From NCBI RefSeq assembly GCF_003820355.1, contig NZ_RPOK01000001.1:1018847-1082846 (forward strand): a stretch of DNA of 64,000 bases, written 5' to 3'. Positions 44,324-55,800 of the stretch are shown here, piece by piece. The notes under the pieces were generated by a model, which saw only the letters and a list, made by a program, of their open reading frames with translations, had not been told where the DNA came from and made no database searches. Made by a program: the position numbers and the translations under genes. The DNA comes from Paralteromonas sediminis (lineage in GTDB: Bacteria; Pseudomonadota; Gammaproteobacteria; Enterobacterales; Alteromonadaceae). Numbering within the stretch: the first letter of the stretch is position 1; every line of letters starts with the position of its first letter.

Positions 44324-47300
44324 CTAGTTCAGTTGTCCTAGCAGCGTTTCCACAGCTTTCTCAAGTTGCTGATCCTTGCCGTTGCTTAGTATTTCAGGCA
44401 TATTTTTGATAATAATGTCGGGATTGGTCTGGTTGTTCTCCATCCATTCGCCTTGTTTGTTTTTGGCACTCACAGGGACCATGCCCCAAACAATACCTAC
44501 TGGAAGGCGCTCCCAACCGGCAAAACTACAGGTGCCAGGAACAGGCATACCAATGCTGGTACCCAAGTCTAAATCTTCGAAACCCGACGCATAACAGTGT
44601 CCGTCTGAATACATGGACTCATTAAACAGACTGACCAGTGGTTTGGTGTAGCGCGAAGTTGGCTCACCACCTACCACTTTATCTGCGGTTTCATAAGTAA
44701 TAAACGACTCACCAGTGAAGAACATGGCCAGATCGGCTACCAAATCGCCGCCACCATTAAAACGCGCATCAACTACCATGGCTTTTTTGTCGTAATGCTT
44801 GCCTAACATAGTGTCAAAGACATTTCTGTAGGGGCCATCACTCATTGAAGGGATGTGTACATAGCCTAACTGGCCATTTGACATGGCCAGTACATCTTTT
44901 TCGTTCATGTCGACAAAGCGCTGATAAAGCAACCGGTTTTGTTCGCGATTACTGATTGGCTTAACGGTTAATTCCTTAGTCGCGTTCGCGTTGTCACGCA
45001 CAGTTAACAGCACAAATGTATCTGCTTTACGGTTCAGTAACTTGGCCCAATCAAAAGTATTGTCGATAGCTTCACCATCAATATGCGTGATGATATCTCC
45101 GGCTGCCATATCAAGAATTGCTTTGTCTAGCGGACCACCTTTGATGACCTCAGTCACCTTAATGCCATTCCCGGTATAGCTGTCATCATAAAATATACCG
45201 AGTCTTGCAGTTGCATCTGGTTTATCGATATTAAAGCCTGAGCGAGCACGTGCACCAGCGTGAGAGACGTTTAGCTCACCGAGTAGCTCACTGACCAGCT
45301 CAGCAAACTCATGGGCATTATCAATGTGGGCAACTTTGGGTTGGTACTCTTGATACATCTTCTGCCAGTCCACACCATGATAGGTCGGCTCATAGAAGGT
45401 CTTTTGGGTACGCAACCAGATATGATCAAAAGCCGAGGCAAATAGTTCAGGGCTGGTCTTTTTAACGTCGCCCTTAATCTTAACCGCCTCTTTTTTCTTC
45501 TTTTTCAGATCTAGCTTAGACAATTTGCCATCACTGAGCAGATACAGTGTCTCTTTGTCCATGTCCCACTGTAAGCTACCTGAATTCGCTTTAAGGCCGA
45601 ATAGCTTCTTCGTTTCTTTACTGCGAAGTTCGGTCTGCCATAAATCGAGTTTGCCTTCAAACCGGGTGATGTAATAGAGCTTCTCACCCTCTTTGTCTAG
45701 TACAGCGTCACTTAAGCGTGAAGAATGTATGGTTAACCGTGCAGTGCGGTCTTCCAACCCGTCCCATTCAATGGTTACAGTAGGTGTCTCATCTTCGTCT
45801 TTTTTGTCTGTGCTGGCATTTTCTGTGTCATCAGAGCTTTCTTTAGCATCATCTTCTTTGTCGTCGGGCTTATTGGCTTCTTCAATAGCTTCCAGTAATT
45901 CGAAGTCGTCTTTGCTCATTGTGAATCTGTCCCAGCTCTCCTTATCGAGGAAAGTCGCATACACGTCTAGCTGGGAGCTTCCACTGGTTGCATAGCTGCG
46001 CAAACCATTTTTGTTACTGAACCACAATACGGCTTTTCCGCCCATCGTCCACTTGCCGTAGTAGTCGTAATAGGCGCTTTGTGATAATGCCTTAAATGGC
46101 TCAGAACCATCGGCCTTGACCACCGCAATGTCTGCGTTGTTCAGCAGTCGGTCGTGAGTAAACAGCAAATACTGGCTGTCTGGGCTCCAGGTGAAATACT
46201 GGTCATGGTCACGCATGTTGATCATGTTCTCTCTGGCGACCAGTACTTTACTGTCAGTGCCATCGATATTGGCTACTTTGAGAGTGCGTCTGTCTTCCAC
46301 ATATGCGATACGTTTTCCGTCAGGTGAAATCTGCGGCAGGTAGTTGTCTTTATCATTGTCGATAAGCGCCGTCTCTTTCAGCAACGAAGCGGCATAAAAG
46401 AAAGGTTCAGCGTCTCTGACTTTCTCGCTTTGAAAAATACTCCACTTCAGGCCGCGTTCAGAGGCATATACAACGCGTTTGCCGTCAGCCGAGAATGTTA
46501 CAGAGGCTTCTGTTTCAGGTGTATCAGTAATCTGCTTGGTGAATTTACCGTCTTTTGAGGAAACAAACACATCACCATTGGCAATAAAGGCAATCTCTTT
46601 GCCATCAGGCGAAATCACAAAGTCGTCTATCTCGCCATTGATGTTGGCGTAGGATTCTCGATTTGTGGTATCTTGGGTGCGAATAGTCACGCTGACCTTT
46701 TTGGGCTTGGCGCCATCTTTCATCGTATAAAGCTGGCCATGATAGGAAAATGCCAGAGTGCCTTTTGCCTGAGATAAAAAGCGCACAGGGTGGGTGTCAA
46801 AGTCAGTAAGTTGCTCCACGTTAGAGGGGCGCCTTAGCGACGTTTTGAACACATTAAATGTGCCGTTTTGTTCGCTCAAGTAGAACAGGTCTTTATCGTT
46901 ATCGGCTAAAACCGGATCGCGGTCTTCGCCCTCAAAGGTTGTGATCACTTTGTGCGTCTTGTCTTCTACATCGTAGACCCAAAGATCACGGGTTACCGAA
47001 GAGCGGTGATGTTTACGCCACGCGTTTTCTCCACCTTTGATGTCCTGGTAAACGAAAAAGTCTCCGTCTGATGACACAGAGACTTCTTCTGCAGATGAGG
47101 TTAGCACTTGCTGAACCTTGCCACCCGTGGCATTTACAGCATAAAGCTCTGGGTAAGTTCTGCTTGGGTATTGTCTATTGAGATGTGAATCAATGCGCAT
47201 CCCTTTAAACAATACTTTCTCACTGCTGCTGCCTGATTTGGGCATGAAATCATAGGGGACTTCATCAGAGGAGTCATAAGTCAGACGTGTTGCTTCGCCG

Positions 47301-47596
47301 CCATTTGCATCCATTATAAAGACGTCAAAATTACCATGTCTTTCAGAAGCAAAGGCAATGCGATTTCCATCGTTGCTCCAAACGGGTTTAAAGTCGTGGG
47401 CAGCGTGGAATGTCAGGCGTGTTGCTTCACCGCCTTTGGCGGCTACTTTATACAGGTCGCCCTTATAGGTAAACGCAATGTGACTGCCATCGGGCGAAAT
47501 GGCCGGATATCTCACCCATTCGGGTTCAATTTGTGCTGTGGCCGTGTAGGTATAGCTGAGAGCTGCCAATGCAGCGAGCGTGCGTGTTATCTTCAT
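44324..47596 (-). CDS. Exported tricorn-like S41 protease
   Basis: 1090 residues. Signal peptide (about 1-21). Two WD40/PD40-type propeller regions (about 30-330 and 335-700, repeats like SPDGKEIAF) with an acidic low-complexity insert at about 575-610 (D/E/S-rich). A tricorn-core helix bundle, a PDZ domain (about 810-880, AAGDIITHIDGEAID) and the S41 catalytic region follow: VDARFNGGGDLVADLAMFF, then NESMYSDGHCYA, which should hold the nucleophile Ser. Tricorn homologues trim peptides; this one is exported. ATG 47596 has AAGGAC upstream. Confidence 0.92.
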   Translation of the reverse strand: MKITRTLAALAALSYTYTATAQIEPEWVRYPAISPDGSHIAFTYKGDLYKVAAKGGEATRLTFHAAHDFKPVWSNDGNRIAFASERHGNFDVFIMDANGGEATRLTYDSSDEVPYDFMPKSGSSSEKVLFKGMRIDSHLNRQYPSRTYPELYAVNATGGKVQQVLTSSAEEVSVSSDGDFFVYQDIKGGENAWRKHHRSSVTRDLWVYDVEDKTHKVITTFEGEDRDPVLADNDKDLFYLSEQNGTFNVFKTSLRRPSNVEQLTDFDTHPVRFLSQAKGTLAFSYHGQLYTMKDGAKPKKVSVTIRTQDTTNRESYANINGEIDDFVISPDGKEIAFIANGDVFVSSKDGKFTKQITDTPETEASVTFSADGKRVVYASERGLKWSIFQSEKVRDAEPFFYAASLLKETALIDNDKDNYLPQISPDGKRIAYVEDRRTLKVANIDGTDSKVLVARENMINMRDHDQYFTWSPDSQYLLFTHDRLLNNADIAVVKADGSEPFKALSQSAYYDYYGKWTMGGKAVLWFSNKNGLRSYATSGSSQLDVYATFLDKESWDRFTMSKDDFELLEAIEEANKPDDKEDDAKESSDDTENASTDKKDEDETPTVTIEWDGLEDRTARLTIHSSRLSDAVLDKEGEKLYYITRFEGKLDLWQTELRSKETKKLFGLKANSGSLQWDMDKETLYLLSDGKLSKLDLKKKKKEAVKIKGDVKKTSPELFASAFDHIWLRTQKTFYEPTYHGVDWQKMYQEYQPKVAHIDNAHEFAELVSELLGELNVSHAGARARSGFNIDKPDATARLGIFYDDSYTGNGIKVTEVIKGGPLDKAILDMAAGDIITHIDGEAIDNTFDWAKLLNRKADTFVLLTVRDNANATKELTVKPISNREQNRLLYQRFVDMNEKDVLAMSNGQLGYVHIPSMSDGPYRNVFDTMLGKHYDKKAMVVDARFNGGGDLVADLAMFFTGESFITYETADKVVGGEPTSRYTKPLVSLFNESMYSDGHCYASGFEDLDLGTSIGMPVPGTCSFAGWERLPVGIVWGMVPVSAKNKQGEWMENNQTNPDIIIKNMPEILSNGKDQQLEKAVETLLGQLN

Positions 47597-47670
47597 GGTC
47601 TTCTGTCCTTTAGGACCTTATTGTTATAGGTAAAAGAAAGAGGGTAGGCTTTATTGTGGTATTGGGCAAT

Positions 47671-47697
47671 AAAAACCCAGCGAATTGCTGGGTTTTT
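47671..47697. terminator. Terminator between smpB and the protease gene
   Basis: AAAAACCCAGC-GAATT-GCTGGGTTTTT, a strong symmetric stem. It isolates smpB from the genes that lie between it and ssrA. Confidence 0.92.
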
Positions 47698-47726
47698 GAG
47701 ACGAAATTTTATTCAGTAAAGACAGG

Positions 47727-48206
47727 TTACGCCGTCTTTTTCATCATGCGCTCTTTTTGTCTTGCCCAGTCGCGGTCTTTAATTGCATCGCGTTTATCGT
47801 GGCTTTGTTTGCCTTTAGCGAGGTAAATTTCGAGTTTCACCCAACATTTCTTCCAATACATGGCAGTGGCCACAATAGAATATCCTTGGCGGTCCCGGGC
47901 ACCGATTAATTTGTCTAGTTCGCGCTTGTTTAGCAGTAGTTTACGCGCGCGCTCTGGTTCACAGATAACGTGCGTTGAAGCCTGGTTCAGCGGCGTAATA
48001 CGACTGCCCACCAAGTACGCTTCACCATTTTGTAGAATAACGTAGTTGTCGGTAATGTTGACTTTCCCGGCCCGAATACTTTTCAGTTCCCAGCCTTGCA
48101 ACGAAAGTCCAGCCTCAAACTTTTCTTCCAGATGGTAGTCATGACGGGCTTTTTTATTCAGCGCGATCGTGCCTGTTGTATTTGCATTATTTTTAGATTT
48201 TTTCAT
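47727..48206 (-). CDS. smpB: SsrA-binding protein
   Basis: 159 residues, the usual length. Conserved parts: [29 protein letters not shown] is the family opening; later [13 protein letters not shown], the tail [19 protein letters not shown] and a Lys/Arg-rich end. SmpB binds the tRNA-like part of tmRNA and delivers it to stalled ribosomes. It is divergent from ratA, as is common in gammaproteobacteria. Confidence 0.97.
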   Translation of the reverse strand: MKKSKNNANTTGTIALNKKARHDYHLEEKFEAGLSLQGWELKSIRAGKVNITDNYVILQNGEAYLVGSRITPLNQASTHVICEPERARKLLLNKRELDKLIGARDRQGYSIVATAMYWKKCWVKLEIYLAKGKQSHDKRDAIKDRDWARQKERMMKKTA

Positions 48207-48290
48207 GGACGCAAGTATATCCTAAAGTTCCAAGAATCATAAGTCGTGTTACAATCGCGGCTTTTCAACCTTTGAGAATAAATATTTCAG

Positions 48291-48722
48291 ATGCCCCACA
48301 TACAACGCAGTGCATTAGTACCGTTTAGTGCTGAATCCATGTATGAGCTTGTCAATGACGTAAATCGTTACCCCGAATTCCTCCCGGGCTGTGCTGACAG
48401 CCGTATTGATGAGCAAACAAATGAGCATATGAGCGCGGCTCTGTTAGTATCAAAAGCGGGTATCAAACAATGGTTTACCACTAAAAATACGCTATCGCCA
48501 GGCAGAAGTATTCGGATGCAACTGACCAGTGGACCGTTTAAAACGTTATCAGGGGGCTGGTCATTTATTCCTCTTTCTGAGGACGCCTGTAAAATTGAGT
48601 TGGATTTGCGTTTTGAGTTTGAAAGCAGAATGGTTGAGGCGGCTTTTGGAAAGGTGTTTAAGGCGCTCACAACCAATATGGTGAATGCATTTACACAGCG
48701 TGCCAGAGAGGTTTACGCATGA
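48291..48722 (+). CDS. ratA: RatA-like START-domain protein (ubiquinone-binding family)
   Basis: 143 residues. Coenzyme Q-binding/START fold marks: RSALVPFSAESMYELVNDV, RYPEFLPGC and FRFEFESRMVEAAFGKVF-like C-terminal helix ending NMVNAFTQRAREVYA. Relatives chaperone ubiquinone; the E. coli protein was also reported to inhibit 70S assembly. Overlaps rnfH by four bases (ATGA) and is divergent from smpB. Confidence 0.93.
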   Translation: MPHIQRSALVPFSAESMYELVNDVNRYPEFLPGCADSRIDEQTNEHMSAALLVSKAGIKQWFTTKNTLSPGRSIRMQLTSGPFKTLSGGWSFIPLSEDACKIELDLRFEFESRMVEAAFGKVFKALTTNMVNAFTQRAREVYA

Positions 48723-49063
48723 GTGCTGAAGTCATTTCAGTAGAGGTAGCCTATGCGTTGCCGCATTCGCAAACGCTGTTGGAAATAGTGGTGCATCAAG
48801 GTACAACAGTTGAACAGGCCGTTGTCCTGTCCAATATTACGTCTTCTTATCCTGAACTTGATTTATCAAACGTTAAATACGGTATTTGGAGCCGTGTGGT
48901 TAAACCAAATACCGTGTTGAAAGACGGTGACAGGGTAGAGATTTACCGCCCGCTCATTGCCGACCCTAAAGAAGTGAGAAAACGCCGCGCAGAAAAAGCC
49001 AAGGAAGAAGGCCGCGCCGATAAAGTAACGGGTGGACGGCCAAGTAAGCTTCGCGCGGAATAA
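48719..49063 (+). CDS. rnfH: RnfH family ubiquitin-like protein
   Basis: 114 residues. Beta-grasp pattern: VEVAYALPHSQTLLEIVVHQG, TVEQAVVLSNI, KYGIWSRVVKPNTVLKDGDRVE and IYRPLIADPKEVRKRRAEKA, the family ending. Role unknown. Partner of ratA in a conserved pair. A Lys/Arg tail completes the protein. Confidence 0.95.
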   Translation: MSAEVISVEVAYALPHSQTLLEIVVHQGTTVEQAVVLSNITSSYPELDLSNVKYGIWSRVVKPNTVLKDGDRVEIYRPLIADPKEVRKRRAEKAKEEGRADKVTGGRPSKLRAE

Positions 49064-49068
49064 CGTCG

Positions 49069-49881
49069 TTAATACTTTCGTCTTTGCAGGCCGGTTTCTG
49101 CCAAAATCTTGGCTGATATTTCTTCGATTGAAAAATGCGTACTGTTCAAAAACGGAATGCGTTCTCTGCGATAAAGGTTTTCTACTTCTCTTAGCTCCAT
49201 TCGGCATTGTTGTATAGATGCATAGCGGCTGTTTGCTCGCCGCTCTGAGCGAATCTGATGTAATCTCTCTGGCTGAATGGTCAGGCCAAACAGCTTTTGC
49301 TTGAACCGTCTCAGTGCCGTCGGAAGCTTTAACATGTCACCCATATCTTCTTCGGTAAAAGGGTAATTGGCCGCTTTTATGCCATATTGTAATGCCAAAT
49401 ATAAGCTAGTGGGCGTTTTGCCTGAGCGAGATACGCCAGTCAGAATAACGTCGGCTTCGTGGTAGTCTTTTAAGTTCGAACCGTCGTCGTTTGCCAATGC
49501 GTAATTAACCGCTTCTATTCTGATGTCATAGGTCGTTTCGTGAATACTATGAGTACGATGTTTTTCAGGTTTGGATGGAACACCCAGAATTTTCTCCAGT
49601 GGCGCCACAAATTGATTGAGAAAATTGTAATTAATACCGGCTGATTTGGCGATGATATCCCTGATTTCGAGGTTAACGATGGTGTAAAACACTAAAGGTC
49701 GTTCACCGGTATCTTGGAAACTTTCGGAAATTTCTTCTAAAACTTCAAGCGCTCTTTCTTCGGTTTCGACGAATGGGATGGTCTTGTGATTGAATTCAAT
49801 AGGGAACAAAGACAGTAATGCATGGCCAAACACCTCAGAAGTAATGGCCGTGCCGTCAGATATATAATACGCAGTTCTCAC
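49069..49881 (-). CDS. ppsR: PEP synthase regulatory protein (kinase/pyrophosphorylase)
   Basis: 270 residues. Begins [21 protein letters not shown] (GTG start) and has the P-loop [11 protein letters not shown] at about 149-159. PpsR is a bifunctional ADP-dependent kinase and phosphate-dependent pyrophosphorylase that switches PEP synthase off and on. It is divergent from ppsA, the usual arrangement. Its 3' end is 5 bp from the end of rnfH. Confidence 0.95.
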   Translation of the reverse strand: MRTAYYISDGTAITSEVFGHALLSLFPIEFNHKTIPFVETEERALEVLEEISESFQDTGERPLVFYTIVNLEIRDIIAKSAGINYNFLNQFVAPLEKILGVPSKPEKHRTHSIHETTYDIRIEAVNYALANDDGSNLKDYHEADVILTGVSRSGKTPTSLYLALQYGIKAANYPFTEEDMGDMLKLPTALRRFKQKLFGLTIQPERLHQIRSERRANSRYASIQQCRMELREVENLYRRERIPFLNSTHFSIEEISAKILAETGLQRRKY

Positions 49882-50062
49882 AACATTTCCTTAACGTTGT
49901 TGTAAATTTATTACGAAATGAAATAAAAGTTTACATTCTTATTACGGCCATTCTAGAATCCCTCCTGTGAATTACCAGCCCAAACGAGCAAAAGACTCGG
50001 AGGCGTGAGCGTTTTTCACCTTTTTATTACCCTACAAACACACAACGCTGGAGGCTGTGATA

Positions 50063-52435
50063 GTGCAAGAATACGTGCTGTGGTATCAAGAATTGGGGAT
50101 GCAGGACGTCGGTGTAGTCGGCGGCAAAAATGCATCCTTGGGCGAAATGATTTCTAATCTTGCAAATGCAGGTGTACAGGTACCTGGCGGGTTTGCCACA
50201 ACGGCCCATGCGTTCAATGAGTTTTTGGATCAAAGTGGCCTTGAGGCTCGCATCCATGAATTGCTCGATGCGCTTGATGTGGAAGATGTGAATGCTTTGG
50301 CGCAGGCTGGCAAAACTATCCGTGACTGGATAATCGAAACGCCATTCCAACCTCAATTTGAAAGTGCAATTAAAGAGGCGTTTGCGTCACTACAAGGTGA
50401 TGCCGGTGATGAAGCGTCTTTTGCTGTACGTTCATCCGCCACGGCAGAGGATATGCCTGACGCCTCGTTCGCAGGTCAGCAGGAAACTTTTCTTAATGTA
50501 AAAGGTTACGATGCAGTGATGGTTGCTGTGAAGCATGTGTTTGCTTCGTTGTTTAACGATCGTGCTATCTCATACCGTGTCCACCAAGGCTACGATCACA
50601 AAGGCGTGGCGCTGAGTGCAGGTATTCAGCGTATGGTGCGCAGTGACATTGCGTCTTCGGGCGTTATGTTTACCATTGATACTGAATCAGGCTTTGAAGA
50701 CGTTGTCTTTATTACCAGCTCATTCGGCTTAGGCGAAATGGTGGTACAGGGTGCGGTAAACCCAGATGAATTTTATGTTCACAAGCCGACTTTAGACAAA
50801 GGCCTGCCAGCCATTGTGCGTCGGAATATCGGCAGCAAGCTCACCAAGATGATTTACTCTGACGACAGCAGCCATGGAAAACAGGTATCCATTGTTGATG
50901 TTGACGCTTCAGAGAGCAAAACCTTCTCACTGTCTGACGACGAGGTGATGCAACTTGCCAAGCAGGCGCAAATCATTGAGAAGCACTACAAGCGTCCTAT
51001 GGATATTGAGTGGGCCAAAGATGGTGTAGATGGCAAGTTGTATATCGTTCAGGCAAGACCTGAAACGGTACGCAGCCGCGAAGATATGCAGGTTATCGAA
51101 CGCTTCCAGCTGAAAGGCGACGCCAAGGTTATCTGTGAAGGTCGCGCAATTGGACACAAAATTGGTGCTGGTCAGGCTAAAGTACTTGCGTCTATTGAAG
51201 AAATGGACAAAATCAACCCTGGTGATGTATTGGTTACTGACATGACAGACCCTGACTGGGAACCTATCATGAAAAAGGCGTCTGCCATTGTCACCAATCG
51301 TGGTGGCCGTACTTGTCACGCCGCTATCATTGCGCGTGAGTTGGGTATTCCGGCTGTTGTCGGCTGTGCCGATGCCACCCAGTCAATCCAAACCGGCGAC
51401 AGTGTTACTGTGTCCTGTGCCGAAGGTGATACTGGTTACATCTATGGCGATGCGCTGGACTTTGACGTTGTGACCTCTCGTATTGATTCCATGCCTGATG
51501 TACCGCTTAAAGTGATGATGAACGTGGGTAACCCTGATCGTGCGTTTGATTTTGCCAGATTGCCGCATAAAGGTGTGGGCCTTGCCCGTCTGGAATTTAT
51601 CATCAACCGAATGATAGGTGTTCACCCTAAAGCGCTTCTTAACTTTGACGAGCAGCCAGACGATCTAAAAGAAGAAATCAGTGACATGATGGCGGGCTAT
51701 GAGTCGCCAAAAGAGTACTACATCCAAAAACTGGTTGAAGGTATTTCAACCATTGGGGCAGCATTCTCGCCAGAAAAAGTTATTGTTCGTATGTCTGACT
51801 TTAAGTCGAATGAATACTTTAACTTGGTGGGCGGCTTCCAGTATGAGCCACACGAAGAAAACCCCATGCTAGGCTTCCGCGGTGCAAGTCGTTATATCAG
51901 TGAAGACTTCCGTGATTGCTTTGCGCTGGAGTGCGAGGCTATTAAGCGCGTGCGCAATGATATGGGACTCACCAATGTTGAGATAATGATCCCGTTTGTT
52001 CGTACCCTTGAGGAAGGCCAAAAGGTTATCGAATTGCTTGAAGAGCAGGGGCTTAAGAAAGGCGAAAATGGTTTACGCGTCATTATGATGTGCGAATTAC
52101 CGTCTAATGCTATTTTGGCAGACAAGTTCCTCGATATCTTTGACGGCTTCTCGATTGGTTCAAATGATCTCACTCAGCTCACATTGGGACTTGACAGGGA
52201 CTCTGGCTTGATTGCGCATTTGTTCGATGAGCGAAATGAAGCCGTGAAAGCTATGCTAGCGATGGCTATCTCTGCTGCAAAAGCGAGAGGTAAGTACGTG
52301 GGAATCTGTGGGCAAGGGCCATCAGACCACGAAGACTTAGCTGCCTGGCTAGTTGAACAGGGTATCGACAGCGTATCACTTAACCCTGATACCGTTGTAG
52401 AAACCTGGTTGTATCTAGCTAAAAAACACGGATAA
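50063..52435 (+). CDS. ppsA: Phosphoenolpyruvate synthase
   Basis: 790 residues from GTG 50063, which lies 8 bp after GGAGG; the in-frame GTG at 50057 is too close to that site. ATP-binding domain has [31 protein letters not shown] is the nucleotide region, the swivelling phosphohistidine domain has [21 protein letters not shown], and the C-terminal PEP domain has MCELPSNAI and [17 protein letters not shown]. Converts pyruvate plus ATP to PEP for gluconeogenesis. Divergent ppsR controls its activity. Confidence 0.97.
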   Translation: MQEYVLWYQELGMQDVGVVGGKNASLGEMISNLANAGVQVPGGFATTAHAFNEFLDQSGLEARIHELLDALDVEDVNALAQAGKTIRDWIIETPFQPQFESAIKEAFASLQGDAGDEASFAVRSSATAEDMPDASFAGQQETFLNVKGYDAVMVAVKHVFASLFNDRAISYRVHQGYDHKGVALSAGIQRMVRSDIASSGVMFTIDTESGFEDVVFITSSFGLGEMVVQGAVNPDEFYVHKPTLDKGLPAIVRRNIGSKLTKMIYSDDSSHGKQVSIVDVDASESKTFSLSDDEVMQLAKQAQIIEKHYKRPMDIEWAKDGVDGKLYIVQARPETVRSREDMQVIERFQLKGDAKVICEGRAIGHKIGAGQAKVLASIEEMDKINPGDVLVTDMTDPDWEPIMKKASAIVTNRGGRTCHAAIIARELGIPAVVGCADATQSIQTGDSVTVSCAEGDTGYIYGDALDFDVVTSRIDSMPDVPLKVMMNVGNPDRAFDFARLPHKGVGLARLEFIINRMIGVHPKALLNFDEQPDDLKEEISDMMAGYESPKEYYIQKLVEGISTIGAAFSPEKVIVRMSDFKSNEYFNLVGGFQYEPHEENPMLGFRGASRYISEDFRDCFALECEAIKRVRNDMGLTNVEIMIPFVRTLEEGQKVIELLEEQGLKKGENGLRVIMMCELPSNAILADKFLDIFDGFSIGSNDLTQLTLGLDRDSGLIAHLFDERNEAVKAMLAMAISAAKARGKYVGICGQGPSDHEDLAAWLVEQGIDSVSLNPDTVVETWLYLAKKHG

Positions 52436-52444
52436 CCCGAAATA

Positions 52445-52471
52445 AAAAAAGGCGCTTCGGCGCCTTTTTTG
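52445..52471. terminator. Intrinsic terminator of ppsA
   Basis: AAAAAAAGGCGC-TTCG-GCGCCTTTTTT, with a stable UUCG tetraloop and runs on both sides, so it may also serve the small leftward gene ending at 52480. Confidence 0.94.
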
Positions 52472-52479
52472 TTTTTACA

Positions 52480-52722
52480 TTAGCGATTTAATTTTCGCCT
52501 AGTCAGTGCGGCATCCAGCCTTCTGGCGCCTCTGCTCATACTGCGTTGTGCCATTGCCAATAGTCGTCTCGCTTTGGGATAGTCAACACTCAGTAGCATG
52601 AGACCGCCAATGACGAGTAAAATAGATCCGGGAAGTACAGTGAAGACAATTCCCACTGCAACCATAATAGTACCCGCGACGGTTCTTGTTGCTTTTTTCA
52701 ATTGTCTGTCTACTCTTTTCAC
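52480..52722 (-). CDS. Small PGPGW-like membrane protein
   Basis: 80 residues. Two hydrophobic segments, GTIMVAVGIVFTVLPG and SILLVIGGLMLLSVDYP, joined by the conserved-looking PGS turn, then a basic helix (KARRLLAMAQRSMSRGARRL). The layout resembles the PGPGW family of putative membrane proteins. Role unknown. Confidence 0.75.
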   Translation of the reverse strand: MKRVDRQLKKATRTVAGTIMVAVGIVFTVLPGSILLVIGGLMLLSVDYPKARRLLAMAQRSMSRGARRLDAALTRRKLNR

Positions 52723-52849
52723 ATTAATGCCCTAAGCATAGCGTATTCTAATTTTTTTCACAGCCAAGCCTTGTAAACAAATATGTCATAATTTCATCAG
52801 AAGTCGGCCTGACCTTTAGCACCTGAGCTTGAGTTTAGGTATACTGCTC

Positions 52850-55800
52850 ATGCGAATAAATGACGTTGGAGTTGAGTGGTTGAGCTTACCTGCATTAAAG
52901 CCCGAATCGGGTCTTTCACAATCTTATATTGCATTTATTGAAGCGTTACAACAAAGCGCATTTCAGGGCGATATTGAAACCAGTTATGGCAGCCGTCTCG
53001 CGATGGCGACTGACAACTCTGTTTATCAGAAAATGCCGCAGGCGGTAATTTTCCCTACTTCAACAGACGATTGTGAAATTATTGGTAAGCTGGCTAATGT
53101 GCATACTGACGTTAAATTCAGTGCGCGCGGCGGTGGTACTGGCACTAACGGACAAAGCCTGACCGATGGCATAGTCGTGGACATCCGCCGCTATCTCAAT
53201 CAGGTGCTTGAAATTAATGTAGAGCAAGGCTGGGTGCGCGTGCAAGCGGGTGTGGTAAAAGATGCCCTGAACGATGCGCTCAGACCGCATGGGTTCTTTT
53301 TCTCGCCAGACTTGTCTACCAGTAACAGAGCCACACTCGGTGGCATGATAAGTACAGATGCGTCTGGACAGGGCTCACTGGTGTATGGCAAAACCAGTGA
53401 TCATGTACTCGGGTTGACGGCTGTGCTTGCAAATGGCGAGCGCATTGAAACGTCACCTGTGAAGATGGATGTCGCTCGGGAAAAAGCAAAACATAACACC
53501 CAAGAAGCCGGTATATATCGACAAGTTATCGATACTTGTATTGCGCACCGCGACGCTATTATTGAAAAGTTTCCACGATTAAACCGGTTTTTAACTGGGT
53601 ACGATCTGGAACATGCCTACAATCCTGACAACGACACTGTTGATATTGGGCGTCTCATTACTGGCGCCGAAGGGTCATTGGCGATGGTGACTGAGGCAAA
53701 ACTTTCACTAACACCGATTGCAACCTGCAAGGCCTTGGTGAATATTAAATATGATTCGTTTGATGCCGCTCTCCGTCATGCGCCTGCTATGGTTGCCGCG
53801 CAGGCAACATCAGTTGAAACGGTTGACAGTACGGTACTCAACCTGGCTAAAACCGACATTATTTGGCATTCCATCTCAGATTTGATCACAGACGTGCCCA
53901 ACAAAACCTTGTTGGGCCTTAACATGGTCGAATACAACGCCGATAGTGTTGATGAAATGCGCGAAAAAATTGAAGCGCTGGAACAAAAACTAAAGGCAGA
54001 AAGTGCCGAGTCAGGCGTTATCGGATACCAAATTACCTATGACGACGATGCGATTAAACGCATCTATGCCATGCGCAAAAAAGCCGTTGGGTTACTGGGT
54101 AAAACTAAGGGGGAGCGCAAGCCCATTGCGTTTGCCGAAGATACTGCTGTACCGCCAGAAAAACTTGCCGATTTTATCCTTGAATTCAGGGCATTACTGG
54201 ACGGACATGGTCTACAGTACGGTATGTTTGGGCATGTCGATGCCGGGGTGCTTCATGTAAGACCGGCACTCGACTTATGCGATACCGAGCAAGAAAAGCT
54301 TATGCATAAGCTATCCGATCAGGTCGTAGAATTAGTGGCAAAATACGGCGGTTTGATGTGGGGCGAGCACGGCAAAGGCTACCGCAGTGAATATGGCCCT
54401 GCTTTTTTTGGTGAGTTTTTGTTTACTGAACTACGTAAGATTAAAACAGCGTTTGACCCGTTCAATCAAATGAACCCCGGCAAAATATGTACGCCTTTAG
54501 CGTCGTCAGAGTCGCTGGTTCGGGTGACTGATCCCAAAAGAGCGACGCTAGACAGAGCCATTCCCGTTGCCTTCAAAGAAACCATGGCACCCGCGATGAG
54601 CTGTAACGGTAACGGTTTGTGTTTCAACTATGACGCGCGTTCGCCAATGTGTCCTTCAAGCAAAATTACGTCCGACAGAAGGCATACGCCTAAAGGCAGG
54701 GCAGGCATTATTCGCGAATGGCTACGTTTGCTAGGTAAGGAAAACGTCGATACCACTGAGCTTAGCCACAATCAGTTTTCCACTTCGTTTTGGGAACGTT
54801 TTACGCATACGGTACTCAGGCGCGAGCGGCAGGACTTTTCACACGAAGTGCTAGAGGTAATGAATGGCTGTCTGGCGTGTAAATCCTGTACCAGTCAGTG
54901 TCCGGTGAATGTCGATGTGCCTGATTTCAGAGCTAAATTTTTAGCGATCTACTACCGGCGGTATATGCGTCCCTTGAAAGATATCATGGTTGCCAATGTT
55001 GAAAAGATGACCCCATTACTGGCTGGTATGCCTAAGCTGGTCAACGGTATTATGGCGTCTAAACCGGTCGCATGGTTACTTGAGAATAAGTTAGGGTATG
55101 TGGATACTCCACAGTTGTCTTATCCGACACTAAAAGCGCAGGTAAACGACACCGTCGAACCTTTTTCTCTGGAGCAGCTTGAGCGTCTTTCCCTGGATGA
55201 ACGGCAACAGTACGTCGCCATTGTTCAGGATCCCTTTACAAGCTTTTACGACGCTACTGTTGTTGCAGACTTTGCTAAGCTAATCAAAGTGTTAGGCCTA
55301 AAACCTGTGTTGTTGCCGTTTTTGCCAAATGGTAAACCGGCGCATGTGAAGGGGTTTTTGAATGAATTTGCCCGAACAGCAAAGAATACTGCCGATTTTT
55401 TGAATAAAGTGGCTGAACTGGACATACCGCTTGTTGGCGTAGATGCTTCATTGGTCCTATGTTATCGCGATGAGTATGTTAAAACGCTGGGGAAAGCCCG
55501 CGGTGATTTCAACGTATTAACTGTACACGAGTGGTTAGCGGATTTGCCGACAGCAGTTTGGAAAAACAAAACGAAAACAAACGAGACGTTTGCTCTGGTT
55601 GCACATTGCACAGAGAAAACCGCATTACCAAAAACAGAGCAAACCTGGCAGAAGGTGTTTGAGAAAATTGGCTGTTCGCTCACCATTGTGCCGGTTGGAT
55701 GCTGCGGCATGGCAGGCACTTATGGCCATGAAAAAGACAACCTAGAAAAATCGATAGGCATTTTTAATCTTAGCTGGACCTCGGTGTTTGAACGATTCCC

